A stretch of DNA of 53,682 bases, from positions 1 through 53,682 of the forward strand of contig CAJYSA010000075.1 in the NCBI GenBank assembly GCA_913777325.1. Direction: 5' to 3'. This DNA comes from an uncultured Sphingomonas sp. Lineage in GTDB: Bacteria; Pseudomonadota; Alphaproteobacteria; Sphingomonadales; Sphingomonadaceae. The number at the start of each line of letters is the position of its first letter. Positions within the stretch are counted from its first letter, which is position 1. Below, piece after piece: positions 9,506-17,931 of this stretch. The translations under genes were made by a program, and so were the position numbers. Under the pieces are notes generated by a model. That model was not told the origin of the DNA and did not search any database. It saw only the letters and a program-made list of their open reading frames with translations.

Positions 9506-12268
9506 TCAATGCGCTTCTCCCCAGCCTTTCCCGACCCCGATCTCCACCCCCAGCGGCACGTCGAGCACCACCGCCGGTTCCGCCGCGCCTGCCATCACGC
9601 GCTCGATCACCGGGCGCGCGCGCTCGACGTCGCCCTCGGGCAGTTCGAAGACCAGTTCGTCGTGCACCTGAAGCAGCATCCGCACGTCGGGCAGACCCGC
9701 CTCCAGCAGCGCCGGCTCCATCCGCACCATCGCGCGCTTGATGATATCGGCGCTGGTGCCCTGGATCGGTGCGTTGATCGCGGCACGCTCCGCCCCCTGG
9801 CGTTCGTGCTGCACCTTGCTGCGGATGCGCGAAAAGTGCGTCTTGCGGCCGAACAGCGTCTCGGTGAAGCCGTGTTCGCGCACCTGCGTCAGCGTCTCGG
9901 CGATGTAGCGGTTGATGCCGGGGAAGCGGTCGAAATAGCGATCGATCATCGCCTGCGCCTCGTCCGCCGAGATATCGAGCCGCCCGGCCAGCCCCCAGCG
10001 CGAGATGCCGTAGAGGATCGCGAAGTTGATCGTCTTCGCCGACGCGCGCGTGTCGCGCGTCACCTCGCCGAACAATTCCTGCGCGGTCAGGCTGTGGATG
10101 TCGTCGCCGCGCGCGAACGCCTCCTTCAACTGGGGCACGTCGGCCATGTGCGCGGCCAGCCGCAGTTCGATCTGCGAATAGTCGGCGGCGAGGATGACGT
10201 TGCCCGGCTCGGCGACGAAGGCGTCGCGGATCTGGCGGCCGACCTCGGTGCGGATCGGGATGTTCTGCAGGTTCGGGTCGGTCGAGGACAAGCGCCCGGT
10301 CTGCGCCCCGGTCAGCGAATAGCTGGTGTGGACGCGCCCCGTGGCGGGGTTGATCTGTTCCTGTAGCGCGTCGGTATAGGTGTTCTTCAGCTTGGTGAGC
10401 TGACGCCATTCGAGCACCTTGGTCGCGATCTCCGCCCCCGGCGAATCGCGATCGGCGGCAAGGCGCTCCAGCTCGTTGACGTCGGTCGAATAGACGCCGC
10501 TCTTGCCCTTGCGCCCGCCCTTCAGCCCCATCCGCTCGAACAGCACGTCGCCCAGCTGCTTGGGGCTGCCGATCGTGAAGGGGCCGCCGGCCAGTTCATG
10601 CACGACGCCTTCGAGCGCGGCGATCTGGCCCGCGAAGTCGCCGGAGAGCTGCGCCAGTTTCTCGCGATCGACCTTGATCCCGCGCCGCTCCATCCGCGCG
10701 ATCACGGCCACCAAAGGACGATCGACCATCTGATAGACACGCGTGCCGCCCTCGCGCGGCAGCCGCGCGGTGAAGCGCCGCCACAGTCGCAGCGTGACGT
10801 CGGCATCCTCGGCGGCGTAACGGGTCGCCGCCTTCAGATCGACCTCGTGGAAGCCGAGCGCCTTCTTCCCCGTGCCGACCACGTCCTTGTAGGCGATGCA
10901 GGTGTGCGACAGATGCGTCGCGGCAAGCTCGTCCATGCCGTGGCCGTGCAACCCGGCGTCGAGATCGAAGCTCATCACGATCGTGTCGTCGTACGGCGCG
11001 ACGTCAACGCCCAGCCGCCCGAGCACGATCATGTCGTACTTCAAATTGTGTCCGATCTTGAGGACCCCCGGATCCTCCAGCAGCGGCTTGAGCTTGGCCA
11101 GCGCCACGTCGCGGTCGAGCTGCGGCGGGCGTTCGGCGAACATGTCGCTGCCGCCGTGCGCCAGGGGCACGTAGCAGGCGAGGTTCGGGTGGAGCGCCAG
11201 CGACACGCCGACCAGATCGGCGAGCATCGGGTCCTTGGCGGTCGTCTCGGTATCCACCGCGACCCAGCCCTGATGGCGCGCCACGGTGATCCACCGGTCG
11301 AGCGCGTCCATGTCGACGACGGTTTCATAGTCGTCGTGCTTGCAGGGTTCGTCGGCGTCGAACGCGGCGTCGGTCGGCGCCTCGGCGACCGGCGCGTCGG
11401 CGACCTCGCCCAGCCGCGAGAGAAGCGTCCGGAAGCCATGATGTTCGAGAAAGGCGCGCAGCGGGGCGTCGGGGATGCCGTCCGCCAGCGACAATTCCTC
11501 CAGCGGCTGCGGCAGCGGCACGTCGCACGCCAGCGTCACCAGCTTACGGCTGAGCCGCGCGGCCTCGGCATGTTCGATCAGATTGTCGCGCAGCTTGCCC
11601 TTCTTCATCGCGTCCGCGGCGGCCAGCACGCCTTCAACATCGCCATGTTCGAGGATCAGCTTGGCGGCGGTCTTCGGGCCGACGCCGGGGACGCCCGGCA
11701 CGTTGTCGACGCTGTCACCCATCAGCGCCAGCACCTCGCCCAGCTTCTCCGGGCCGACGCCGAACTTCGCCTCGACATCGGCGGGGCCGAGCGTGCGGTT
11801 GTTCATCGTATCGAGCATGTCGACCGACGGATCGGTCATCAACTGCATCAGATCCTTGTCGGAGCTGACGATCGTCACCTGCCAGCCCTGCGCCAGCGCC
11901 GCCTTCGCGTAGCTGGCGATCAGGTCGTCGGCCTCCCATCCCGCTTCCTCGATGCACGGCAGCGAGAAGGCGCGCGTCGCGTCGCGGATCATCGGGAATT
12001 GCGGGACCAGATCCTCGGGCGGCGGCGGGCGGTGCGCCTTGTACTGATCGTACAATTCGTTGCGGAAGGTGTGGCTCGACTTGTCGAGGATCACCGCCAT
12101 GTGCGTGGGGCCATCGGCCTTGTGCAGCGCGTCGGCCAGCTTCCACAGCATCGCGGTATAGCCATAGACCGCACCGACCGGCTCGCCGTGCTTGTTGGTC
12201 AGCGGCGGCAGGCGGTGATAGGCACGGAAGATGTAGCCCGATCCGTCGACGAGGTAGAGGTGCGGCAT
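9506..12268 (-). CDS. polA: DNA polymerase I
   Basis: Repair and Okazaki-fragment-maturing polymerase, 920 residues. The 5' nuclease domain covers about 1-290 (LYLVDGSGYIFRAYH, GWEADDLIASYA, GDSVDNVPGVPGVGPKTA). A proofreading 3'-5' exonuclease domain with all acidic motifs follows: D339-x-E341 in AVDTETTA, the IGHNLKYDM block and YAAEDADVTLRL. The polymerase domain has motif A DYSQIELR, an O-helix-like region RQGAERAAINAPIQGTSAD and motif C QVHDELVFE. Unlike some bacterial enzymes, the proofreading site is intact. The start MPHLYLVDGS at the ATG complementary to 12266-12268 is the conserved N-terminus; the 41 in-frame upstream residues are not conserved-looking. It is the first gene of a minus-strand run. 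Confidence 0.97.
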   Translation of the reverse strand: MPHLYLVDGSGYIFRAYHRLPPLTNKHGEPVGAVYGYTAMLWKLADALHKADGPTHMAVILDKSSHTFRNELYDQYKAHRPPPPEDLVPQFPMIRDATRAFSLPCIEEAGWEADDLIASYAKAALAQGWQVTIVSSDKDLMQLMTDPSVDMLDTMNNRTLGPADVEAKFGVGPEKLGEVLALMGDSVDNVPGVPGVGPKTAAKLILEHGDVEGVLAAADAMKKGKLRDNLIEHAEAARLSRKLVTLACDVPLPQPLEELSLADGIPDAPLRAFLEHHGFRTLLSRLGEVADAPVAEAPTDAAFDADEPCKHDDYETVVDMDALDRWITVARHQGWVAVDTETTAKDPMLADLVGVSLALHPNLACYVPLAHGGSDMFAERPPQLDRDVALAKLKPLLEDPGVLKIGHNLKYDMIVLGRLGVDVAPYDDTIVMSFDLDAGLHGHGMDELAATHLSHTCIAYKDVVGTGKKALGFHEVDLKAATRYAAEDADVTLRLWRRFTARLPREGGTRVYQMVDRPLVAVIARMERRGIKVDREKLAQLSGDFAGQIAALEGVVHELAGGPFTIGSPKQLGDVLFERMGLKGGRKGKSGVYSTDVNELERLAADRDSPGAEIATKVLEWRQLTKLKNTYTDALQEQINPATGRVHTSYSLTGAQTGRLSSTDPNLQNIPIRTEVGRQIRDAFVAEPGNVILAADYSQIELRLAAHMADVPQLKEAFARGDDIHSLTAQELFGEVTRDTRASAKTINFAILYGISRWGLAGRLDISADEAQAMIDRYFDRFPGINRYIAETLTQVREHGFTETLFGRKTHFSRIRSKVQHERQGAERAAINAPIQGTSADIIKRAMVRMEPALLEAGLPDVRMLLQVHDELVFELPEGDVERARPVIERVMAGAAEPAVVLDVPLGVEIGVGKGWGEAH

Positions 12269-12395
12269 GTCCGCTGCCCTATAACGGATTGGTGTTGTGG
12301 GGAACCGGGGTTTGCAGGTTGCTCGCTCTCCAGGGTGAGGGGGCGGGGTGTCGTCGCGATCGCACCTCTCTGCGAGGCACCTGCCCCTCACCCAA

Positions 12396-12418
12396 CCCTC
12401 TCCCCCAAGGGGAGAGGG
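12396..12418. repeat. GC-rich hairpin between polA and beta-lactamase gene
   Basis: CCCTCTCCCC (12396-12405) and GGGGAGAGGG (12409-12418) form a perfect 10-bp stem with a CAA loop, 11 bases beyond the beta-lactamase-like gene's stop. There is no T-tract. It could protect or end the upstream minus-strand message; it also looks like a dispersed repeat common in this group. Confidence 0.55.
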
Positions 12419-12428
12419 CTAAGCGCGG

Positions 12429-13538
12429 TCATTCCGATTCGTCCGCCCCGCCCGCCCTTGGCTGCGCGCCGGTCAGCGCGGCGGCGACCTGCTGGATCAG
12501 CACCTGGCGCACGCGCATCGGCGCGGTGGTGTCGCCGATCTGCACCGCGATCGCATAGCGTCGCCCGTCGGGCGCGGTCAGCAGGCCGATGTCGTTGAAC
12601 CCGGCATTGCGGCTGCCCAGTTCCTGCCCGGTCCCGGTCTTGTGCGCCAGCGTCCACCCCGCCGGAGTCGCCGCCTTCAACCGCGCGCGCCCGGTGTGCG
12701 AGGCGGCCATCGTATCGAGCAGAATGCGCGTCGACGTCTCGCTCAGCAACTCGCCGCGCGCCAGCCGCGCCAGCGCCTCGACGATCGCGGCGGGCTGCGC
12801 GCCATCCGGGGGATTGTCGATATAGCGTTGCAGCGCGGCGCGGCGCACCTCGGGATCGAGCCGTGCGCGGGCCGCCTCGAACCCGCGCCCCATCGCCATC
12901 GACTGGTTCCACGTCACGCCCGCCGTACCGCTCTGAAGCAGGCGCTCGCCGGGGCCGAAGCGGATGCCGTTCAGCCGCTTGTCCGCCAGGAAGCGCCGCA
13001 CCGCCCCCGGCCCGCCGACGAAGGTGAGCAACCGGTCGTTCGCGGTGTTGTCGCTCTGCGTCAGCGCGCGGGTCAGCAGCGCGCCGACGGTGGTGCGATA
13101 GCCCTCCGCCGTCACCAGCGAGGCGACCGGCTGGTGGAACAGCGTGAGATCGTCGCGGGTGATCAGCACCGGATCGTCGAGCTTCAGCCGCCCGGCATCG
13201 CGCTGCGCCAGCACGGTCATCGCGACCCACAATTTGCTGACGCTCTGCTGCGGCAGGAACAGCGCGCCGCCCTCGGAGACGATCCAGTCCTCGTCCACCG
13301 CCTGGATCGCGGCGCCGGCCTTGCCGGGGAAGCTGCGGATCAACTGGGTGACGCGCTGTTGCAGCGCGCGGGGCGCCGACTTGGGGCGCGGCGGCGCGGG
13401 CGGGGGCACCACCACCGAGACCAGCGGCGGCGGCGGCGCGGCGGGGATCAACGTGGAGCCGGCGCCGGCACCGCACCCGGCGATCAGCAGCGACCAGCCG
13501 ATCACCGCCGTCCGGTGCGCGAATGTCGTCTTTCCCAT
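12429..13538 (-). CDS. Class A beta-lactamase-like serine hydrolase, lipoprotein
   Basis: A 369-residue protein of the class A beta-lactamase fold. Signal peptide and lipobox: LLIAGC with Cys22, followed by a proline-rich linker (about 33-57), so it should be anchored in the cell envelope. Active-site motifs: S99-V-S-K102 (Ser70/Lys73), S162-D-N164 (SDN130-132), E198 in GERLLQ aligning with Glu166, and K300-T-G302 (KTG234-236). The position equivalent to Asn170 is Gln202, and about 34 extra residues follow before the block aligning with TEM Thr181-Pro183. All catalytic groups for acylation are present, so it may be a beta-lactamase or a related hydrolase. The start MGKTTFAHRT is chosen because it puts the signal peptide at the N-terminus; a longer in-frame start (13664) would hide it. 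Substrate range is not inferable. Confidence 0.82.
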   Translation of the reverse strand: MGKTTFAHRTAVIGWSLLIAGCGAGAGSTLIPAAPPPPLVSVVVPPPAPPRPKSAPRALQQRVTQLIRSFPGKAGAAIQAVDEDWIVSEGGALFLPQQSVSKLWVAMTVLAQRDAGRLKLDDPVLITRDDLTLFHQPVASLVTAEGYRTTVGALLTRALTQSDNTANDRLLTFVGGPGAVRRFLADKRLNGIRFGPGERLLQSGTAGVTWNQSMAMGRGFEAARARLDPEVRRAALQRYIDNPPDGAQPAAIVEALARLARGELLSETSTRILLDTMAASHTGRARLKAATPAGWTLAHKTGTGQELGSRNAGFNDIGLLTAPDGRRYAIAVQIGDTTAPMRVRQVLIQQVAAALTGAQPRAGGADESE

Positions 13539-13683
13539 GTCCGCCGCCGTCACCCCTGCCTGGTCGACGGGTGTGGCGGGCGCACCGGCGGGCGCATAGC
13601 CCCGCGACTCGCGGTTGCGACGACCGCCCGCGCCCGCACGACGAAGCGAGTCGTCGTCGGTCACGCGCGCGATCCCGCCCGCG

Positions 13684-15261
13684 TCACGGCACCAGCACCG
13701 TATCGACCGGCGGATCGGCGAGGGCGGGATAGTCGAGCGTGTAATGCAGCCCGCGGCTTTCGTGCCGGTGCAAGGCGGAGCGGACGATCAGCTCGGCGGT
13801 CTGGAGCAGGTTGCGCAGCTCGATTAGGTCCGGCGTGACGCGGAAGTGGCCGTAATAATCCTCGATCTCGCTGCGCAGCAGATCGATGCGGTGCTGCGCG
13901 CGCTCCAGCCGCTTCGTGGTGCGCACGATGCCGACGTAATTCCACATGAACCGGCGGATCTCGGTCCAGTTCTGCTTGATGACCACTTCCTCGTCGGAAT
14001 CGGTCACGCGGCTTTCGTCCCACGCGCGGATCGCGGGCACCGCCGGCAAGGTGTCCCAGCATTCGGCGATATGCCGCGCCGCCGCCTCGCCGAACACGAA
14101 GCATTCGAGCAGCGAGTTCGACGCCAGCCGGTTCGCGCCGTGCAGCCCCGATTGCGTGCACTCGCCCGCCGCATACAGGCCCGGCAGGTCGGTGCGCCCG
14201 TCGCGATCGACCACCACGCCGCCGCACGTATAGTGCTGCGCGGGCACGACCGGGATCGGCGAGGTCGTCATGTCGATCCCCAGCCCCAGCAATTTCTCGT
14301 GGATGTTCGGGAAGTGCGCGCGGACGAACTCCGGCGGCATGTGGCTGATGTCGAGATGGACGTAATCGAGGCCGTAGCGCTTGATCTCGGCATCGATCGC
14401 GCGCGCCACCACGTCGCGCGGCGCCAGTTCCAGCCGCTCGTCATAATACGGCATGAAGCGCTTGCCGGTGGTCGGGTTGATCAGCCGCCCGCCCTCGCCG
14501 CGCACCGCCTCGGTGATCAGGAAGTTCTTGACCTCCAGATGATAGAGGCAGGTCGGGTGGAATTGCATGAATTCCATGTTCGACACCCGTGCGCCCGCGC
14601 GCCACGCCATCGCGATCCCGTCGCCGGTCGCGCCGCGCGGCGCGGTGGAGAACAGGTACGTGCGCCCCGCCCCGCCGGTCGCCAGGATCGTCGCGCGCGC
14701 GGTGTGCAAGCCGACGCGCCCGCTCTGCCGGTCGATCGCGTAGACGCCCCACACGTTGCCCGCGCCCGAATAGCGGTGTTCGTGGCGGCTGGTGGCGAGG
14801 TCGATCGCGACCTGATCGGGAACGAGCGTGATGTTGGGATGCGCCTCCGCGGCGCGTTGCAATGCCTCTTGCACCGCCCAGCCCGTCGCGTCGGCGACAT
14901 GGACGATACGGCGGTGCGAATGCCCACCCTCGCGCGTCAGGTGCAGCGCGCCCGCTTCCTCCGCGAACGGCACGCCCAGCGCACGGAGCCGCTCGATCGC
15001 GGCGGGCGCGCGTTCGACGACGAACTCGACGATCGCGCGGTCGTTGAGCCCCGCACCGGCGACCATCGTGTCCTCGACATGGTTGTCGAACGTGTCGCCC
15101 GGCTCCAGCACCGCCGCGATCCCGCCCTGCGCCCAGGCCGTCGACCCGTCATTCAGCGCGCCCTTGGCGAGCACGGTGACCTTGAACCGATCGGCAAGGT
15201 TGAGCGCGGCGGTGAGCCCGGCGGCGCCGGAGCCGATGATGAGGACGTCGCTTTGTGTCAT
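13684..15261 (-). CDS. nadB: L-aspartate oxidase
   Basis: FAD enzyme oxidising L-aspartate to iminoaspartate, the first step of de novo NAD synthesis. It is 525 residues long. FAD-binding GSGAAG lies at 10-15 (VLIIGSGAAGLTAAL); further family marks are STAWAQGGIAAV, QFHPTCLYH, VPAQHYTCGGV and the FAD-contacting GLYAAGECTQSGLHGANRL. A C-terminal helical domain of the SdhA/NadB family ends the protein. NadB is distinguished from succinate dehydrogenase by length and lack of the His-flavinylation context. The start is MTQSDVLIIG at the ATG complementary to 15259-15261; the upstream extension is not flavoprotein-like. nadA and nadC are not adjacent. Confidence 0.95.
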   Translation of the reverse strand: MTQSDVLIIGSGAAGLTAALNLADRFKVTVLAKGALNDGSTAWAQGGIAAVLEPGDTFDNHVEDTMVAGAGLNDRAIVEFVVERAPAAIERLRALGVPFAEEAGALHLTREGGHSHRRIVHVADATGWAVQEALQRAAEAHPNITLVPDQVAIDLATSRHEHRYSGAGNVWGVYAIDRQSGRVGLHTARATILATGGAGRTYLFSTAPRGATGDGIAMAWRAGARVSNMEFMQFHPTCLYHLEVKNFLITEAVRGEGGRLINPTTGKRFMPYYDERLELAPRDVVARAIDAEIKRYGLDYVHLDISHMPPEFVRAHFPNIHEKLLGLGIDMTTSPIPVVPAQHYTCGGVVVDRDGRTDLPGLYAAGECTQSGLHGANRLASNSLLECFVFGEAAARHIAECWDTLPAVPAIRAWDESRVTDSDEEVVIKQNWTEIRRFMWNYVGIVRTTKRLERAQHRIDLLRSEIEDYYGHFRVTPDLIELRNLLQTAELIVRSALHRHESRGLHYTLDYPALADPPVDTVLVP

Positions 15262-15456
15262 GCCGCGCGACCGCGAATGTTGCGAATGTTGAGACGCCGG
15301 CGGGTTTTCGCGAGGGGGTAAGCGCACATGATGATCCATGTGGCATAATTCGGGGTGTGTGGGACAGGTGTTTGCGCGGGCCTGCGTCATTCCTTGCGCC
15401 GTCCGGCATCCCCATGACCCACGGTCAGGCCCGCGTAGGGGAATGACGGTGGGGAT

Positions 15457-16383
15457 CTAGCGCTTGACCGCCACCTGCGGCAGCCGGTCGATCGGTTGGA
15501 CCGCGACGCGGCGGAACCATGTCTCCGCGCCCTCCGACTGCAACTGGATGCGGCCGTGAGTCAGCGGGGTACGCGTGCCGTCCGATGCGACCGTTGCCAG
15601 CCCCTCGACCACCATCACCGGCACGCCGTTGACGACATGCACCGCGCGGTCGCCGAGGACGTAGAGGTCGAGCGTGTTCCACTGGCCCGCCGGACGCTCG
15701 GCATCGCGCGCATTCTCGACGTTCCAGATCAAGGTGCCGTTGACGATCTCGACCGGCGTGCCACCCATCCGATAGCGGACCGGCGGCGAGACCAGCGCCG
15801 GGTCGAGCGCGGCGGTGGTGCGGATGCGGACGTCGCGCCCGACCGCGACCGCCATGCCGGTCGAGCCGGTCATGATCTCGAACTCGACCGAGGGCTGCCA
15901 CGTCCCGAACACCGCACTGGGCGCGCCATTCGTGTGGTAGAGCAAACCATTGTTGGGCGCCTTGTCGGCGCGCGGTGCCCAGCGCTTGTCGCCCCAGCGA
16001 TATTCGAGCCGGAGGTGATAGTCGCGCAGATCGGCGTCATGCACGATCGCGCCCCAGGTCTGGCCCTTCACCCACAGCGCGGGGGCACCGTCGATCATCT
16101 TCACCGCGACATCGCCGGTCGTCGCGCGGGTGCGACCGATCGGGGTCGCGCCGGGCTGGTCGCGATAGGTGACCGCCGGGTCGGGATAGCCGAGCCATGT
16201 CTCCCAGCCGGTCAGGTCGCGGCGGTTGAACAGTTCGCGCATCGGGACGGTGGGCGGCGACATGTCGGTGAGGAGCAGCGTCTGCGCCGTGGCGGGCGCG
16301 TCGCCGACGATCGCGCGCGCCTGATCGACCGGGGACGGTGCAGTCGCCTGCGCCAGCGCGGCTGCGATCAGGATCGCCTTCAT
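15457..16383 (-). CDS. Secreted DUF1080 (3-keto-disaccharide hydrolase-like) protein
   Basis: 308 residues with a short signal peptide (MKAILIAAALAQATA) and one DUF1080 jelly-roll domain. Typical blocks are ELFNRRDLTGWETW near the start, WGAIVHDADLRDYHLRLEYRWGDKRWAPRADKAPNNGLLYH in the centre (cited only as residues ~115-155) and GRIQLQSEGAETWFRRVAVQPI at the end. Family members bind or hydrolyse glycosides, including 3-keto-disaccharides, in the periplasm or on the surface. It stands alone between nadB and a repeat element, so no sugar is suggested by context. Confidence 0.82.
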   Translation of the reverse strand: MKAILIAAALAQATAPSPVDQARAIVGDAPATAQTLLLTDMSPPTVPMRELFNRRDLTGWETWLGYPDPAVTYRDQPGATPIGRTRATTGDVAVKMIDGAPALWVKGQTWGAIVHDADLRDYHLRLEYRWGDKRWAPRADKAPNNGLLYHTNGAPSAVFGTWQPSVEFEIMTGSTGMAVAVGRDVRIRTTAALDPALVSPPVRYRMGGTPVEIVNGTLIWNVENARDAERPAGQWNTLDLYVLGDRAVHVVNGVPVMVVEGLATVASDGTRTPLTHGRIQLQSEGAETWFRRVAVQPIDRLPQVAVKR

Positions 16384-16459
16384 GTCATGTCCTCCCGCTT
16401 ATCGCCGAGGACATTGCAGGATTAGCGAGGCTCTACAATGTGTTGATGGTCGCATAGGG

Positions 16460-16637
16460 GCTCACGCGGAGGCGCGGAGACGCGGAGACGCGGAGGATGA
16501 ACGTCGCTCCAGCGGAAGCTGGAGCCTCCTACCCCAAACGGTCGCGTTGAGGAGGAAGGCCCAAGCTTCCGCTGAGGCGGCCCCAGAAGCGGAAGGCACT
16601 CTATCTCTTCTCCGCGCCTCCGCGCCTCCGCGTGAAC
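16460..16637. repeat. Foldback element with GGAGGCGC/GCGCCTCC ends, family C copy 1
   Basis: About 178 bases bounded by inverted termini: GCTCACGCGGAGGCGCGGAG on the left and CTCCGCGCCTCCGCGTGAAC on the right. The left end continues as imperfect 8-base tandem units (GCGGAGAC-type, 16466-16497), and the right end has GCGCCTCC units. The interior contains inverted pieces, for example CTCCAGCGGAAGCTGGAG. The same termini bound 27861-28020. There is no open frame of note. It fills the gap between the DUF1080 gene and the ABC ATPase stop. Confidence 0.75.
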
Positions 16638-16638
16638 C

Positions 16639-17580
16639 TCAACCCGCGTTCGCCGCGCGCGTCAGGTTGAGGAACACGTCCTCCAGATCGGCTTCCTTGG
16701 TCGAAACGTCGACGATGCCATAGCCGTCACGCTGGATCGCGCCGAGCACCTCGCCCGCGTTCACGCGGTCCTTGGCATAGGTGATCTCCAGCGTCCGCGT
16801 GCCCTTCAGCGCGACCTTCTCGAAACAGGCGTTATCGGGCAGCGCGGCGACGTCGCGATCGACCGTCACCGCGACGATCTTCTCCTGCGCCTTGCCCAGC
16901 AGCGTGGCGGTCGGCTCGTTGGCGATCACGCGGCCGTGGTTGATGATCGCGATGCGATCGCACAGTTCCTCGGCCTCCTCCAGATAGTGCGTGGTCAGCA
17001 CCACGGTGACGCCGGCATCGTTGAGGCTGCGCACATAGGTCCAGAGTTGCTGGCGCAGCTCGATATCGACGCCGGCGGTCGGCTCGTCGAGGACCAGCAC
17101 CGGCGGCTGGTGGACCATCGCCTTGGCGACCATCAGCCGCCGCTTCATGCCGCCCGACAGCGTGCGGGCATAAGCGCGCGCCTTGTCCTCCAGATGCACC
17201 GCGCGCAGCAATTCCATGCTGCGGCGCTCCTTCTTCGGCACGCCGTACAGCCCCGCCTGGATCTCCAGCGTCTCGACCGGCGTGAAGAAGGGATCGAAGA
17301 GGATCTCCTGATTGACGATCCCGATCGACGCCTTGGCGTTGCGCGGATGCGCGTCGATATCGAAGCCCCAGATCGACGCCGTGCCGCTGGTCTTGTTCAC
17401 CAGCCCGGCCAGGATGTTGATCAGCGTCGACTTGCCCGCGCCATTCGGCCCCAGCAGCCCGAAGATGCTGCCGCGCGGCACGTCGAACGACACGCCGTCC
17501 AGCGCGCGCTTGGGCGCGCCGCCCTTCACCCCGGCGTAGGTCTTGCACAGGTCGCGGATCGAAATGGCGGCATCGGTCAT
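16639..17580 (-). CDS. ABC transporter ATP-binding protein (DrrA/YadG-like)
   Basis: A 313-residue ATPase subunit. Walker A GPNGAGKS is at 44-51, the Q-loop is in IVNQEI, the signature is LSGGMKRR, Walker B is [10 protein letters not shown], and the switch His is in [11 protein letters not shown]. The sequence resembles the ABC-2-type exporters YadG and daunorubicin DrrA, which work with a separate permease. No permease gene is adjacent on either side, so its partner must be elsewhere. The C-terminal ~80 residues form the variable extension of this subfamily. The start [10 protein letters not shown] at the ATG complementary to 17578-17580 fits the family. The divergent gene is the zinc-finger protein. 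Confidence 0.88.
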   Translation of the reverse strand: MTDAAISIRDLCKTYAGVKGGAPKRALDGVSFDVPRGSIFGLLGPNGAGKSTLINILAGLVNKTSGTASIWGFDIDAHPRNAKASIGIVNQEILFDPFFTPVETLEIQAGLYGVPKKERRSMELLRAVHLEDKARAYARTLSGGMKRRLMVAKAMVHQPPVLVLDEPTAGVDIELRQQLWTYVRSLNDAGVTVVLTTHYLEEAEELCDRIAIINHGRVIANEPTATLLGKAQEKIVAVTVDRDVAALPDNACFEKVALKGTRTLEITYAKDRVNAGEVLGAIQRDGYGIVDVSTKEADLEDVFLNLTRAANAG

Positions 17581-17662
17581 GCGCGTCGCGATAGGCGCGT
17601 GGGCGATGGATGCCAATAACGGAGGATTGTTTCGCCGTCCGCGGCTTGCTAATCGCGCCGCC

Positions 17663-17899
17663 ATGCAGCCGCCGCCCGAACTCGTCCGCACCGCCTCCGC
17701 CCGCGTCGCCTGCGACGGCGCCACCGACATTCCCGGCGGCGCGGCGCTGGGCCACCCGCGCGTCTGGCTCCAGATCGACGAGCATGGCTATGTCGATTGC
17801 GGCTATTGCGATCGCCGCTTCGTGCTGATCGGCGGCCCGGCGGATGGCGCGGATCACAGCAAGCTGCCCGATATCGCCGAGGGTGCCAGCCCACAGTAG
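17663..17899 (+). CDS. CHCC-type zinc-finger protein (complex I NDUFS6-like)
   Basis: A 78-residue protein with the zf-CHCC pattern: Cys in VACDG, His in GHPRVW, and C-x2-C in DCGYCDRRF. This domain defines NDUFS6, the accessory subunit of alphaproteobacterial and mitochondrial complex I; the short bacterial proteins are thought to act with complex I, which I infer here by homology. The start [10 protein letters not shown] at 17663 is chosen as the first ATG near the domain. It diverges from the ABC ATPase gene and is followed after 32 bases by tldD. Confidence 0.85.
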   Translation: MQPPPELVRTASARVACDGATDIPGGAALGHPRVWLQIDEHGYVDCGYCDRRFVLIGGPADGADHSKLPDIAEGASPQ

Positions 17900-17931
17900 T
17901 ATCGCGGGGCGCACGCGCCTATCTTGGCGCG

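Noticed and set aside
12269-12428. A longer N-terminus for DNA polymerase I starting at 12391
   Set aside because: The added residues are low-complexity and include the hairpin region; the family N-terminus begins at MPHLYLVDGS.
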